This document shows positions 1 to 9,450 of a stretch of 64,000 nt of DNA, piece by piece. Numbering within the stretch: the stretch's first letter is position 1; the number at the start of each line of letters is the position of its first letter. The stretch is from Gammaproteobacteria bacterium. GTDB lineage: Bacteria > Pseudomonadota > Gammaproteobacteria > Ga0077554 > Ga007554. Location: positions 1 through 64,000 of the forward strand of contig JAKFXX010000001.1 in assembly GCA_021731145.1 (NCBI GenBank), read 5' to 3'. A program made the translations under genes and the position numbers. The notes beneath the pieces are model-generated. The model was not told where the DNA came from, made no database searches, and saw only the letters and a list, made by a program, of their open reading frames with translations.

Positions 1-131
1 ACCCAGCCCTCCCCGCCCAACTCGCGGCCCGCCGCCACGGCCTCATCGACGCTGCGTGCCACGCGGCCACTGGGAATAGGGATGCCGTACTCAGCGAACA
101 ATTGTTTGGTCTGGTATTCGTGAAGGTTCAT
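1..131 (-). CDS. sucC: Succinyl-CoA synthetase beta subunit, N-terminal part (cut by window edge)
   Basis: Only the first 43 codons are inside the window; the gene runs leftward off the edge. The start [16 protein letters not shown] is the hallmark N-terminus of the ADP-forming succinyl-CoA synthetase beta subunit, which begins the ATP-grasp fold. With SucD the enzyme makes ATP from succinyl-CoA in the TCA cycle in the cytoplasm. The gene is divergent from cstA, so the 115 bp between them should hold both promoters. Identification rests on this short N-terminus alone, but the motif is very specific. Confidence 0.9.
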   Translation of the reverse strand, partial: MNLHEYQTKQLFAEYGIPIPSGRVARSVDEAVAAGRELGGEGW

Positions 132-246
132 GTTTGTCGCACCGCTTGCCTTTTGATTCGAATGGGAAACAATAACAAACCGCGTCCATGAGGAGAAGCG
201 TGCATGGTAAAATTATCCGCAATCAACGAAAACCAAGGTGAAACGC

Positions 247-2448
247 ATGCTAAAGGGAGCTATACCCATCAAAAGAATGAGCCTATTGGGTATATTAATC
301 TGGATCACCGTCGCGATCCTCGGCGCATCCGCCGTGGGCGGCATCGCGCTGCACCGCGGCGAGTCCATCAACAGCCTGTGGTTTATAGTCGCCGCAGTGT
401 GCGTATATGCCATTGGTTACCGGTTTTACAGCGCCTTTATCGCCGCCAAGGTATTGGTTTTGGATGAAACCCGCGCCACCCCGGCCGAGCGCATCAACGA
501 TGGCCGCGATTTTGTGCCCACCAACAAATGGGTGGTGTTCGGCCATCACTTCGCCGCGATTGCCGGGCCGGGGCCATTGATTGGTCCGACTCTGGCCGCA
601 CAATTCGGTTACCTGCCCGGTACGCTGTGGATCCTGATCGGCGCGGTACTGGGTGGCTGCGTGCAGGACTTTGTCACGCTGTTCTTCTCCATACGCCGCA
701 ATGGCCGTTCTCTGGGCCAGATGGCCCGCGACGAGCTTGGGCCGATCGGCGGCGTGGCCGCGCTCGTGGGTGTGATGATGATCATGATCATCCTGATCGC
801 TGTGCTGGGACTGGTGGTGGTCAATGCCATGAAGCACAGCCCATGGGCCACGTCCACGGTGGCGGCGACTATTCCTATCGCCGTTCTAATCGGATTGTAC
901 ATGCGCAATATCCGCCCTGGCCGGGTGCTGGAGGCCACGTTGATCGGCGTTGCCCTGCTGCTGATTGCGGTAGCGGGCGGCGGGTGGCTGGATCACCAGC
1001 CAGTTCTGCGCCAGTGGTTTGATTATGATGGCCCACAGCTCGCGCTGATGATAATTGCCTACGGCTTTGTCGCGGCGGTGGTGCCAGTATGGCTGCTGCT
1101 GGCGCCGCGCGATTATCTCTCCACCTTCATGAAGATCGGCACCGTGCTTGCCTTGGCGATTGCCATCGTGATTCTGCGCCCCGAGGTCAAGATGCCCGCG
1201 CTTACGCAATTCATCGACGGCACCGGCCCGATTTTCGGCGGAGCGTTGTTCCCCTTCGTCTTCATCACCATTGCCTGCGGCGCGATTTCCGGCTTTCACT
1301 CACTGATTGCTTCCGGCACCACGCCTAAACTGCTTGCCAATGAAACAGATGCGCGCTTCATTGGTTATGGCGCGATGATGATGGAATCTTTTGTTGCCAT
1401 CATGGCGATGATCGCGGCCACCGTGCTCGATCCTGGCGTCTATTTCGCTATCAACAGCCCGGCGGGCATTGTCGGCAAGGAGGCTGCAGATGCAGTCGCC
1501 AAGATCAATAGCTGGGGTTTCCCTGTGAGCGTGGCGCAGATGGAGCAGCTCGCAGCAAGTATGGGCGAAACCAGCCTGTTCGCCCGCACGGGCGGCGCGC
1601 CATCATTCGCCGTGGGCATGGCCAGTATCTTCGCCAGCGCCTTCGGTAACGCCTTTCTCGCCCTGTGGTATCACTTCGCCATCATGTTCGAAGCGCTGTT
1701 CATCCTCACCACGCTGGACGCAGGCACACGTGTGGGCCGCTTCATGCTCCAGGATATGCTCGGCAACATTTACAAACCGCTGGGGCGCACCAGTTGGTAT
1801 CCCGGCGTGCTGCTCACCAGCTCGCTGGTGGTCGGCGCATGGGGCTATTTTCTCTATATGGGCACACTCGATCCGCTGGGCGGCATCAACAGCCTATGGC
1901 CGTTATTCGGCATCGCCAATCAGATGCTGGCGGCAATAGCCCTATGCGTGGGCACCACCATTCTTATCAAATCCGGCAAGCGCCGTGCAGGACGCACAAG
2001 TGCCGGTCGCTTCCGGCATCCTGCCTCTGGCGACACTTGTGCATCCCTGCACATCGCAAGCGACGGCAGGGATGGCGGGAGCGGCCTGCGCTACGCCTGG
2101 GTCACTGCCCTGCCCCTGGCCTGGCTGGTGACCGTCACTAGCGCCGCCGCATGGGAAAAGCTATTCAGCCCCGAACTGCGGGTAGGCTTCCTCGCTCACG
2201 CCAAGGATCTGGCTGAAAAACTGGCTGCAGGCACCCTGCCACCGGATAAAATGGCCACGGCGCCCCAATTGATCTTTAATGATTATGTGGACGCCGCCCT
2301 TACCGCGTTCTTCTTGATCACTACATGGGTGCTGGTGCTGGATACGCTACGCGTGTCTTACCGCATCGCCACTGGCGGCGCCCATCCGCCCTCATCTGAG
2401 GCGCCACATGAGCCGAGCCGGTTGGTGGAAGATTGGGTGCGGGATTAA
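247..2448 (+). CDS. cstA: CstA/BtsT-family carbon starvation carrier (pyruvate/peptide transporter)
   Basis: A polytopic inner-membrane protein of 733 residues, close to the 690-720 usual for CstA and BtsT. The N-terminal TM helix is followed by the family signature around [16 protein letters not shown] and many further hydrophobic helices. E. coli relatives take up pyruvate or peptides when carbon is scarce. I chose ATG 247 because AAGGTG at 235-240 sits at the right distance; an in-frame GTG at 238 is the alternative. Oddity: residues about 581-613 are a hydrophilic Gly/Arg/Ser-rich insert, between KSGKRR and RYAWVT, that family members lack. It is encoded by a palindromic repeat (see the repeat at 1987). 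ybdD follows 14 bp downstream. Confidence 0.93.
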   Translation: MLKGAIPIKRMSLLGILIWITVAILGASAVGGIALHRGESINSLWFIVAAVCVYAIGYRFYSAFIAAKVLVLDETRATPAERINDGRDFVPTNKWVVFGHHFAAIAGPGPLIGPTLAAQFGYLPGTLWILIGAVLGGCVQDFVTLFFSIRRNGRSLGQMARDELGPIGGVAALVGVMMIMIILIAVLGLVVVNAMKHSPWATSTVAATIPIAVLIGLYMRNIRPGRVLEATLIGVALLLIAVAGGGWLDHQPVLRQWFDYDGPQLALMIIAYGFVAAVVPVWLLLAPRDYLSTFMKIGTVLALAIAIVILRPEVKMPALTQFIDGTGPIFGGALFPFVFITIACGAISGFHSLIASGTTPKLLANETDARFIGYGAMMMESFVAIMAMIAATVLDPGVYFAINSPAGIVGKEAADAVAKINSWGFPVSVAQMEQLAASMGETSLFARTGGAPSFAVGMASIFASAFGNAFLALWYHFAIMFEALFILTTLDAGTRVGRFMLQDMLGNIYKPLGRTSWYPGVLLTSSLVVGAWGYFLYMGTLDPLGGINSLWPLFGIANQMLAAIALCVGTTILIKSGKRRAGRTSAGRFRHPASGDTCASLHIASDGRDGGSGLRYAWVTALPLAWLVTVTSAAAWEKLFSPELRVGFLAHAKDLAEKLAAGTLPPDKMATAPQLIFNDYVDAALTAFFLITTWVLVLDTLRVSYRIATGGAHPPSSEAPHEPSRLVEDWVRD
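1987..2085. repeat. Palindromic repeat inserted in frame inside cstA
   Basis: About 99 bp, a multiple of three, rich in inverted copies of a GCAGG(G)ATGC-like unit. One pair of arms is GCACAAGTG near 1995 and CACTTGTGC near 2034. It codes for about 33 residues not expected in CstA. The reverse complement of 2020-2060 matches the intergenic sequence 35482-35522 at 34 of 41 positions by eye, with looser similarity beyond, so the two are members of one dispersed repeat family. The boundaries are inferred from where family similarity in CstA stops and resumes. Confidence 0.6.
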
Positions 2449-2462
2449 AGAATAATTCGATA

Positions 2463-2657
2463 ATGACTGCACTGAAAAATTCACTTCGAAAATTCTGGTA
2501 CGGATTGCGACACGTCAGCGGTGACGACGCCTACGAACGCTATCTGGAACATTGGCACGCCCACCACGCTACGGAAGGAGCTTCGCCCCTGGATCGCAAG
2601 GCATTTTTCAGGGCTGAGCAGGAACGTAAATGGAATGGGGTAAAGCGCTGTTGTTAG
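2463..2657 (+). CDS. ybdD: YbdD/YjiX family small protein (DUF466)
   Basis: A 64-residue soluble protein with the family core DAYERYLEHWHAHH, then PLDRKAFFRAEQERKW and a double-Cys C-terminus. YbdD/YjiX proteins are encoded directly after cstA/btsT in many proteobacteria and are thought to accompany the transporter, though their biochemical role is not settled. The start at ATG 2463 gives the usual family length. An upstream in-frame start at 2433 would overlap cstA and add unconserved residues. It is surely co-transcribed with cstA, 14 bp away. Confidence 0.88.
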   Translation: MTALKNSLRKFWYGLRHVSGDDAYERYLEHWHAHHATEGASPLDRKAFFRAEQERKWNGVKRCC

Positions 2658-2672
2658 CGGGAAAATACTATT

Positions 2673-3410
2673 TTATGTATTTTGGTTCATTGTGCCACCC
2701 GCATCCGCCAGAAACGGTGCAAACAAATGGCGAATCTCATCAAGAGAGTCATTGATGGTATACGGCATCACCTTGGCAAAAAGGTCAAGGAGGATCACGG
2801 CGTTCACGGCGGCATCCCTTTCGCTGGCGGCGCGCAGCCGGGCGGCAAGTGCACTATTAATGATTTGAAGATTGCGGTAAATTTTCACCAGACCATCCAA
2901 TTCAAGATCCGCCTCTCCCCCCTGTTTGTGCAAAAAATACTGCGCCAGCAAATACATGGAGGTAGCACGGTAGATGGTTTCGTCCTCGCTTGCAAAGGGA
3001 AGATGAAAGCGTGCCATAGGCTTGAAAAATTCAGCATGCGGACAAGCGCTGGTTGCCATGACCAAGCCCAGCAGCGAGCTGACACCAGCCTGCATGGTGG
3101 TATCTTTTGAGACTACTCGCTCCGGCGTCGTGACCTCCAGATGCACCTTGTCGTAAGACCACAGACCTCCACACTCCTCTGTCAACTTAACCAGATTCAC
3201 GGCAACTGGACAGTGCGGGTGAGTCTTGGCATTCAATGGACAATTCGGGCATTGATGAAAACCCAGTGATGTCCAGGCCGGTACATTTTTTGGGTTGCTT
3301 TCGACCTGTTCCAGAGAGCGTGGGTTTAGAGATAAAGTGAAATCCAAACTGCCACCGTCTGGAAAACAAAATCGATATTGGATGTCCAGGGTTTTTATTT
3401 CTTTGCTCAT
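2673..3410 (-). CDS. Unrecognised cysteine-rich cytoplasmic protein downstream of a signalling operon
   Basis: A 245-residue protein with no signal peptide or TM segment. The N-terminal 30 residues look like a beta hairpin (YRFCFPDGGSLDFTLSL). A cysteine cluster follows: C54 and C57 in QCPNCPL, C67 in HCPVA, C80, and a later SACPHAEFF. This could bind zinc or an Fe-S cluster. The C-terminal half is predicted helical. I have a vague memory of a DUF with the same N-terminal pattern (possibly DUF6901) but cannot confirm it. It lies 51 bp downstream of the REC gene on the same strand, so it may be the last gene of that operon, and it converges on ybdD. Confidence 0.7.
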   Translation of the reverse strand: MSKEIKTLDIQYRFCFPDGGSLDFTLSLNPRSLEQVESNPKNVPAWTSLGFHQCPNCPLNAKTHPHCPVAVNLVKLTEECGGLWSYDKVHLEVTTPERVVSKDTTMQAGVSSLLGLVMATSACPHAEFFKPMARFHLPFASEDETIYRATSMYLLAQYFLHKQGGEADLELDGLVKIYRNLQIINSALAARLRAASERDAAVNAVILLDLFAKVMPYTINDSLDEIRHLFAPFLADAGGTMNQNT

Positions 3411-3461
3411 AACAATTACCCTTTCATAAGACTATCTGCCCTGGAATTATAAAAGAAGCTT

Positions 3462-4004
3462 CTAAATATCATCTTCTTCCATAACCACCGAACCATCCTC
3501 CCCCCAATTGACCTTGGTCAATCCTGGATATTGCATTTCCAATTTCCGAATGGCAGCACTCTGCCTGTGAAGAATTTCCCGCTGTCGCCTGACCTGGTCG
3601 GCAAGACGGCGATTTTCCACAAGAATAGATCGGTGCAACAAGGCATGCTCTACGGTTGCCTGAAGATCATAATCATCCCAGGGTTTTCTGACGAATCTAA
3701 AAATTTCCGCTTCGTTAATGGCACCTAATAATCCCTGCATATCAGCATAACCACTGATAATGATTCTCATTGATTCAGGCTGTAGTTTCTTTACTTCGCA
3801 TAAAAAATGAACACCGTCCATATCAGGCATGCGGTAATCAGAGATTATCAGATCAAAAATTGCCACTTGAGCTCTTCTAAGGGCTTCATGAGGATTTGAA
3901 AACAGCTCAACATCTTGATCATTGCCGCTCAAAACACGCCGCAGTGCACGTAGGATATTGTCCTCATCATCCACCACCATGATCCGGTTCATGTTTACAC
4001 TCAC
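3462..4004 (-). CDS. Response regulator: REC domain with C-terminal coiled coil, no output domain
   Basis: The REC domain spans roughly residues 5-125: acidic pocket VVDDED, phospho-acceptor Asp in LIISDYRMPDMDG, switch Ser in IIISGY and the Lys in FVRKPWDD. A helical, probably coiled-coil tail follows (about 125-165) and then an acidic C-terminus ending VMEEDDI. There is no DNA-binding or enzymatic domain, so it probably acts through protein contacts or as a phosphate sink or relay. Its ATG overlaps the stop of the upstream HD-GYP gene (ATGA), which implies translational coupling. The KPWDD-type REC is shared with two other regulators in this operon. Confidence 0.88.
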   Translation of the reverse strand: MSVNMNRIMVVDDEDNILRALRRVLSGNDQDVELFSNPHEALRRAQVAIFDLIISDYRMPDMDGVHFLCEVKKLQPESMRIIISGYADMQGLLGAINEAEIFRFVRKPWDDYDLQATVEHALLHRSILVENRRLADQVRRQREILHRQSAAIRKLEMQYPGLTKVNWGEDGSVVMEEDDI

Positions 4005-5335
4005 TTTGTTTCTACATGGATCAGCAATGCTTTACCAGCGTCACGCTCAAATGACTTTATTTTTTCGATCAACGCCCCCGTCAGTCGATATCCCTTTGTC
4101 AGGAGTAGTATGCCATCCAGATTAACAAGATCGCGCGCGAGCACCATGCCCTCACGCAGGTTGTCAGAGGTTAGTTTCACCTCTCTCCCCAAGGGTACCT
4201 GGTGAGGAAGGCTATCTAGCAGTTTCACAAAAGCGTCAACCACTACCGGGTCATAACGTTGCCCACGGTTACTGAGAATAAAAGCACGCGCATCGACAGG
4301 AGAAACAGGTTCATCAAGCAAGGTTCCAATCAACAATGCGTCATAGTCATTGACTACTGCCAGAACACGCGAACCCATGGGTATCCGGTCTCCAAATAAA
4401 AGATCAGGATATCCCTTGCCATCAAACCGTTCGTGATGGGACCGAATAATTTTAGCGGCGCCTTCCAGGGGTTCCAGAGCAAGCAAGGCAGCCTCTCCCA
4501 TGACGGGATGCTTTTCCATCTGGGCTTTCTCTTGTGGAGACAGCCGGATATAGGGGCGATTAATCAGTGCATCGGATAGGCCGATTTTGCCGATATCGTG
4601 CAACAATCCTGCAAAATAGATATTCTCAACTTCTTCATCCGCCAAACCCATTTGTTGCGCCAGCGTACGCGCCTGTTCGGCGACACGCCGTCCATGACCG
4701 GCGGCGCTGCCCTCGCGCATTTCCACAAGATTGGCAAATACCGGGATTGCAGTCACATAACTGCGCCTCAATTCATTAAAGGCCAGATCCAGCATATCTG
4801 CGGTTTGCTGTATCTCCGCCGTGCGAGCCTGCACCATCTTTTCCAGATTGGTATTAAACTCCCTCAACTCTTCGTTCTGTTTACGCGTCAGCTCCTCGAG
4901 GCGCCGCTTCTCGTGCTCCAGAAATTTTTTTTCCAGGGCATTTTGCACAGTCATCTTGATATCATTATCCTCCCATGGCTTGCTGAGGTAACAATAGATG
5001 CGCCCCTGGTTGACAGCGGTAATGGTTGAGGTCAAGTCAGAATAACCCGTCAGCAGGATCCGAACAGTATCCGGCCACCGTTTGGCCACCTCCGAAAGGA
5101 ATTTTGCGCCGTCCATTTCAGGCATGCGCATATCTGAAATTATCAAGTCTATATTTTCTTGGCCCATGACCTCCATGCCTTGAACTCCGCTCTGGGCGGT
5201 AAGAATGCGATAGCCCAGAGGACGGAACAGGCGCCGCAGAGATGAGAGGATGTTCTCTTCATCATCGACCAGCAACAATGTTGGCGTAAAGGCTTTCTCC
5301 ATCACCTGCGGCTCCATCGTATTCATTGTCTGCAC
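4001..5335 (-). CDS. Response regulator with HD-GYP c-di-GMP phosphodiesterase output (RpfG-like)
   Basis: A 444-residue cytoplasmic protein. The REC domain (about 18-140) carries LLVDDEEN, the phospho-Asp in LIISDMRMPEMDG and a KPWED motif. A long coiled-coil linker (about 140-190) leads into an HD-GYP domain with GLLHDIGKIG and HHERFDGKGYP. The catalytic HD pair and the GYP motif are intact, though the usual Ser before GYP is Lys. About 60 extra residues follow, including LREGMVLARDL, as in many REC-HD-GYP proteins. HD-GYP enzymes hydrolyse c-di-GMP to GMP. The cognate kinase is probably the GAF-PAS kinase encoded 27 bp upstream. Confidence 0.92.
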   Translation of the reverse strand: MQTMNTMEPQVMEKAFTPTLLLVDDEENILSSLRRLFRPLGYRILTAQSGVQGMEVMGQENIDLIISDMRMPEMDGAKFLSEVAKRWPDTVRILLTGYSDLTSTITAVNQGRIYCYLSKPWEDNDIKMTVQNALEKKFLEHEKRRLEELTRKQNEELREFNTNLEKMVQARTAEIQQTADMLDLAFNELRRSYVTAIPVFANLVEMREGSAAGHGRRVAEQARTLAQQMGLADEEVENIYFAGLLHDIGKIGLSDALINRPYIRLSPQEKAQMEKHPVMGEAALLALEPLEGAAKIIRSHHERFDGKGYPDLLFGDRIPMGSRVLAVVNDYDALLIGTLLDEPVSPVDARAFILSNRGQRYDPVVVDAFVKLLDSLPHQVPLGREVKLTSDNLREGMVLARDLVNLDGILLLTKGYRLTGALIEKIKSFERDAGKALLIHVETK

Positions 5336-5362
5336 GTCCTTTTACTATCATTCTCTGTCGGC

Positions 5363-7435
5363 TTATGGAGCCGTGTTGCCCAGTTCATCATGTATATTTA
5401 CATGCCGCACCGGGATCCATACCTTAAAGCTCGTTCCCTTGCCGGCTTCACTCTGCACTTCTATTCGCCCGCCATGTTTATTCACAATCCCATAAGACAG
5501 CGACAACCCCAAGCCCGTCCCCTTCCCTACCGGCTTGGTGGTGAAAAATGGCTCAAAAATTCTCTTTATGTTTTCAGGCGGTATACCTTTCCCTGTATCG
5601 TACACCTCCACCCATACCCAATCGTCCTGCTTTCCCGTACGCAGGATGATGGTTCCACGATCCTCGATAGCATGAGCGGCGTTCACCAACAGATTCATAA
5701 ACACCTGATTCAACTGAGAGGCCAGGCATTCCACCAGCGGCAAATCACCATACTCCTTTATCACTTTTGCCTTATATTTTATTTCATTGTGAGCAATGTT
5801 AAGTGTGCTATCCAAGCCTTTGTGCAGGTCTATTGACTGCCATTCGGCCTCATCGACATGCGAAAAATCCTTTAGATCCTGAACGATATCCTTTACTCGT
5901 TTCACGCCCCCCAGAGACTCTTTAATGAGCTCTGCTATGTCCACTTTGAGGAATTCCAGGTCCGTTTCATTCTTGATCGTTTGAACATCCTGCACTTCCT
6001 TGGCGTTTCCGGGAAGGAGTGCCTCTACTTTCGCATACGCATCAATAACCCTAAACAGGTCTCCCACATAGTTATTCAACGAACCAAGATTCGAGCTGAC
6101 ATAACCTACCGGGTTGTTGATTTCATGTGCTACACCCGCCGCCAACTGACCGATTGATGCCATTTTCTCGGACTGCAATAATTGACTTTGGGCTTCCTGT
6201 AGTTGCTTGATCAGAGATTGCTGCTGCTCTTTTTCGGACCGCAAGACCTCCTCCATTTTCTTGCGCTCGTCAATGTCAACCATGGAGCTCACAATCTCCA
6301 GAGGGTTATTTTTTTGATCTCGTATTAAGCGCAGGGTGTCATGAACCCATAAATAATTTCCGTTTTTATGCCGGAAACGGTATTCGTGCATTTGTTGACC
6401 ATCTACCAATATCCTGGAAAGGCTTGAAAATATATGTGTTATATCGTCTGGATGTATGTGATTAAACAAAAAATTATGATCTTCGAGCATTTCACGCGGT
6501 TCATAACCAAAAACCCGGGTCAGGTTTTCACTGACAAAAGTGACTCTAAAATCACCTGAAGGTACGCTGCTGCATATGATGGTCGAACTATTGTCAATCA
6601 AATGTTGTAATCGAGCGCTGGTTTTGGCGAGATTTTGCTGTGCCTCTTTGCGAGCCACTATGTCTTTCATCAAAGCATGATTACTATCTCGAAGCGCCTC
6701 CAATAGTTCATTTCTCTCCAATATATCTATCACATCCGAAGCGAGCATATTCATAATAATTTCATCATCTTCAGAAAATGATCTTCCCTTGGCATTATTG
6801 GCCAGATAAATCACACCTTTCGTAACTCCATTAACCTTGAGAGGGAGGCCAAGTAGACTTTTCATTATCGGATGGCCAGATGGAAATCCGCATGAGCGCG
6901 GATCACTGGAAATATCGTCAACTCGAGTCGCTTTACCCTCATGATAAAAAGCGCCAAGCAAACCTTTCCCGGCCGGCATCTCTCCTATGTTATTCTTTTC
7001 CTTATCAGATAGTCCTTGCGTTATAAAATCCTTCACGCGGCCTTCCTTGTCTAAAATAGAAATGGCCCCGTAATCCACTCCGGTTACTTCCATAAAATTC
7101 TTGATGATATCCATATAAAGTGTATTGATGTCGCCGCCACGGCGCATTTTATCGTCAGCTTCCCTGATGCCTGCCACTGCCGAATTAATGAGCGACATGC
7201 GTATATTAATGCTTGAAAGGCTGGTTATATTATTTTCAAGCCCATGAATTTTGGTGCGCGCTCCCGTGATCATTCTGTTAATGATTTTGGCAAGATCCGC
7301 TAACCTATTATTACCATTCTCTGGAACGCTTACAGTCCAATCATCCTCTTCCATCATATAATTAACAACGGAGATTATTTCTTCTATACGTGATTCATTT
7401 GAGTTAATGGTTTTTCTAGTGTTGGATGTGTACAT
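5363..7435 (-). CDS. Soluble hybrid-sensor histidine kinase: GAF-PAS-HisKA-HATPase
   Basis: A 690-residue protein with no TM segment, so it senses a cytoplasmic signal. The order is: a helical N-terminus (about 1-90), a GAF domain (about 95-240), a short coiled coil, a PAS/PAC domain (about 290-400), then an H-box [12 protein letters not shown]. The C-terminal HATPase has N-box [15 protein letters not shown]1 DTGKGIP, F-box FEPFFTTKP and G2 GTGLGLS. It has no receiver domain of its own; three separate REC proteins are encoded in the same operon. GAF and PAS ligands cannot be told from sequence. Confidence 0.92.
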   Translation of the reverse strand: MYTSNTRKTINSNESRIEEIISVVNYMMEEDDWTVSVPENGNNRLADLAKIINRMITGARTKIHGLENNITSLSSINIRMSLINSAVAGIREADDKMRRGGDINTLYMDIIKNFMEVTGVDYGAISILDKEGRVKDFITQGLSDKEKNNIGEMPAGKGLLGAFYHEGKATRVDDISSDPRSCGFPSGHPIMKSLLGLPLKVNGVTKGVIYLANNAKGRSFSEDDEIIMNMLASDVIDILERNELLEALRDSNHALMKDIVARKEAQQNLAKTSARLQHLIDNSSTIICSSVPSGDFRVTFVSENLTRVFGYEPREMLEDHNFLFNHIHPDDITHIFSSLSRILVDGQQMHEYRFRHKNGNYLWVHDTLRLIRDQKNNPLEIVSSMVDIDERKKMEEVLRSEKEQQQSLIKQLQEAQSQLLQSEKMASIGQLAAGVAHEINNPVGYVSSNLGSLNNYVGDLFRVIDAYAKVEALLPGNAKEVQDVQTIKNETDLEFLKVDIAELIKESLGGVKRVKDIVQDLKDFSHVDEAEWQSIDLHKGLDSTLNIAHNEIKYKAKVIKEYGDLPLVECLASQLNQVFMNLLVNAAHAIEDRGTIILRTGKQDDWVWVEVYDTGKGIPPENIKRIFEPFFTTKPVGKGTGLGLSLSYGIVNKHGGRIEVQSEAGKGTSFKVWIPVRHVNIHDELGNTAP

Positions 7436-7454
7436 TTTTTAATTGCCTCGATAT

Positions 7455-8297
7455 TCAATCAAAAGCAATGGATGCATTGAGATGTTCTATCTCGGCCAGA
7501 ATTGCTTCACACTTGCCTAAATCCAATCCGATCCTTTGCCTCGCACCAAGCGACATATATGACAGAAGCAGTTCTTTATCGCCCTTGCCCTCGGCTATTG
7601 TGGACAGGATATCAGCGATATGCACCAGATCGACAACGGGGGAATGTTCCCCCTGATCTGGCGCATGGTGCCTCTCAATAGCCGCCCGTATCGGTGATGG
7701 AAAATTCCAGTGCGCTGCCAATTTGGCGCCAACCATGGTGTGATCCACCCCAAATACTGTAGCTTCGGCTTCCAAGACTGAACAACACTCAACATTGCGA
7801 TACTGTCTCACCTTGGAAAATTCTGTGGGAAAACAGACCTCCAGAACCAGCTTCCCAATGTCATGCAATAGCCCGGCAGTAAAAGCCAGGTTCTGCTCAT
7901 AGCCATGATGCCTTGCCAAGACCTTGGCTGCGGTTCCGACATATAATGCATGCTTCCAAAGAGCTGTGTAATCAATGGTTTCTTTCTGCATTCGAGGAGA
8001 AAAAAACATATAAACAGTCGCTGTAATGGCAACATTGCGGATGGTGTACATCCCCAAAACGACACAAGCCTCTTTAATGGAAGTTATTTCTCCTGAAAAT
8101 CCATAAAAAGGTGAATTGGCAATCCTCAGTATCCGAGCAGACAGGCTTTGATCCTGGCTAATTTTCTTTTCCAGCGTAGCAAGATCACATCCCTCGCTGT
8201 CTATCATTCTCAGCACTTCCATGGCAACCGTGGAAAGGGAAGGTAGCTTCTGGATGACCTGATCGATCTGTTCGTTACTGATCACGATTGCGCTCAT
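7455..8297 (-). CDS. HDOD domain protein
   Basis: A 280-residue protein dominated by an HDOD domain (about 15-210), recognised by LPSLSTVAMEVLRMI, RILRIANSPFYGFSGEI and ACVVLGMYTIRN. The HD pair is present in FTAGLLHDIGKLVLEV and a later AIERHHAP motif is also kept. Many HDOD proteins have lost these residues and act as scaffolds, so catalysis remains possible here but is unproven. The gene overlaps the upstream REC-PAS gene by 23 bp and precedes the kinase gene by 19 bp, firmly inside the signalling operon. Confidence 0.88.
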   Translation of the reverse strand: MSAIVISNEQIDQVIQKLPSLSTVAMEVLRMIDSEGCDLATLEKKISQDQSLSARILRIANSPFYGFSGEITSIKEACVVLGMYTIRNVAITATVYMFFSPRMQKETIDYTALWKHALYVGTAAKVLARHHGYEQNLAFTAGLLHDIGKLVLEVCFPTEFSKVRQYRNVECCSVLEAEATVFGVDHTMVGAKLAAHWNFPSPIRAAIERHHAPDQGEHSPVVDLVHIADILSTIAEGKGDKELLLSYMSLGARQRIGLDLGKCEAILAEIEHLNASIAFD

Positions 8298-9108
8298 GTT
8301 TTCGTGGCATCATCACTAAAATCACACCGCCCACCTGGCAGGCATGCAACAATGGACTGCAATGCACCTCAACGTGACGCTCTTCCTCAAGCTCCGCAGT
8401 ACAGCTTACAGGGTTCTTTTGTTCAGACGCATACCGATATATTCCATGCATGGATGCGGGCAGAACATCACCTGCAAGTTGCCCTACCAGCCCGGCGCCA
8501 TTACCAAACATTTTCTGAGCAGCGCGATTAGCCACAGCAATTACTTTGTCTCCTCCAATCCCAAGAACAGCCACCGGCAGCTCTTCCAGCACTTTTTGGG
8601 AAATCTGCAGCGCACGTAAATTAAACTGTGCCTCGCGATTCTTTTCATCGTAACGCTTTTCTAAATCATGATTAAGGTTCATCAACTCATTATTTGCAGC
8701 GCTCAAATTATCTGATGCACACCCATTCTCCATTCGCAATTCAAAATCCCGAAACGCTTCCTGAACATTGGCACGCAACAGATCATCATCCCATGGCTTT
8801 GTCAGAAACTTATAGATGGCGCCCTTGTTGATGGCATCGGTGATGGATTCGAGCTCGGTATACCCGCTGAGCACCATGCGTATGGTGTCTGGATATAATT
8901 CTTTAACCCTGCTGAGAAATTGCGTGCCCGTCATCTCCGGCATACGTTGATCCGAGATGATCACGTTCACAGTGTTGTTAGCCAAAATTTCCAGTCCGCT
9001 CGCACCGCTGTTTGCTCTTAAAATACAGTAACCATCACGACGAAAAAGACGCGCCAACGAAGAAAGGATGTTTTCTTCGTCGTCTACCAATAGCAAAGTT
9101 CTTTCCAT
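8275..9108 (-). CDS. Response regulator: REC-PAS
   Basis: A 277-residue protein, first gene of the leftward signalling operon. The REC domain (about 4-125) has LLLVDDEEN, phospho-Asp in VIISDQRMPEMTG, switch Ser in VLSGY and KPWDDD. A coiled-coil stretch (about 130-170) joins a PAS-like domain (about 175-265, ELPVAVLGIGGDKVIAVAN). The REC is close in sequence to that of the HD-GYP protein, sharing DDEENILSSL near the N-terminus, which suggests duplication within the operon. There is no obvious output enzyme, so it may modulate the partner kinase or phosphodiesterase. Confidence 0.87.
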   Translation of the reverse strand: MERTLLLVDDEENILSSLARLFRRDGYCILRANSGASGLEILANNTVNVIISDQRMPEMTGTQFLSRVKELYPDTIRMVLSGYTELESITDAINKGAIYKFLTKPWDDDLLRANVQEAFRDFELRMENGCASDNLSAANNELMNLNHDLEKRYDEKNREAQFNLRALQISQKVLEELPVAVLGIGGDKVIAVANRAAQKMFGNGAGLVGQLAGDVLPASMHGIYRYASEQKNPVSCTAELEEERHVEVHCSPLLHACQVGGVILVMMPRKHERNRDQ

Positions 9109-9450
9109 TTGTTTCCGATGATTTCTTCTAAAGGCAATAGCCTGGGAGCGCTGGCATGACCCATCTACTATTGTTATCTTGTGGGTAATGCGCTCGCCAG
9201 GCAGGGTTAATTACCTACTGTTGTCGGCAAAAAAACAAAAAACTTGATCATGAGCATAGCTTCTGCCCCCGCAATCTGGCTGGATCGGCATGGGTATCCT
9301 CATCGGCGTTTGATTCCACCGGGCATTCAGCCGTGCCACTCGCTGACCAACGTCGATTGACAGGACAATGTGGGGTCGCCTTTGAAAACGGAGAATAAAG
9401 CACGGCAGGGACGCTTCCCTGGCAGCCGACTCTGCTTTACAATAAAACAG
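9109..9450. other. Divergent intergenic region between the signalling operon and gdpD
   Basis: 342 bp without a convincing gene. It should hold the promoter of the leftward signalling operon and that of the rightward gdpD. A TTGACA hexamer lies at 9357-9362 on the plus strand, but no good -10 box stands at the normal distance. GCAGGGACGCTTCCCTGGC near 9408-9426 can form a short hairpin. A 130-codon minus-strand frame (9211-9603) crosses into gdpD and looks like an antisense shadow. Confidence 0.5.
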
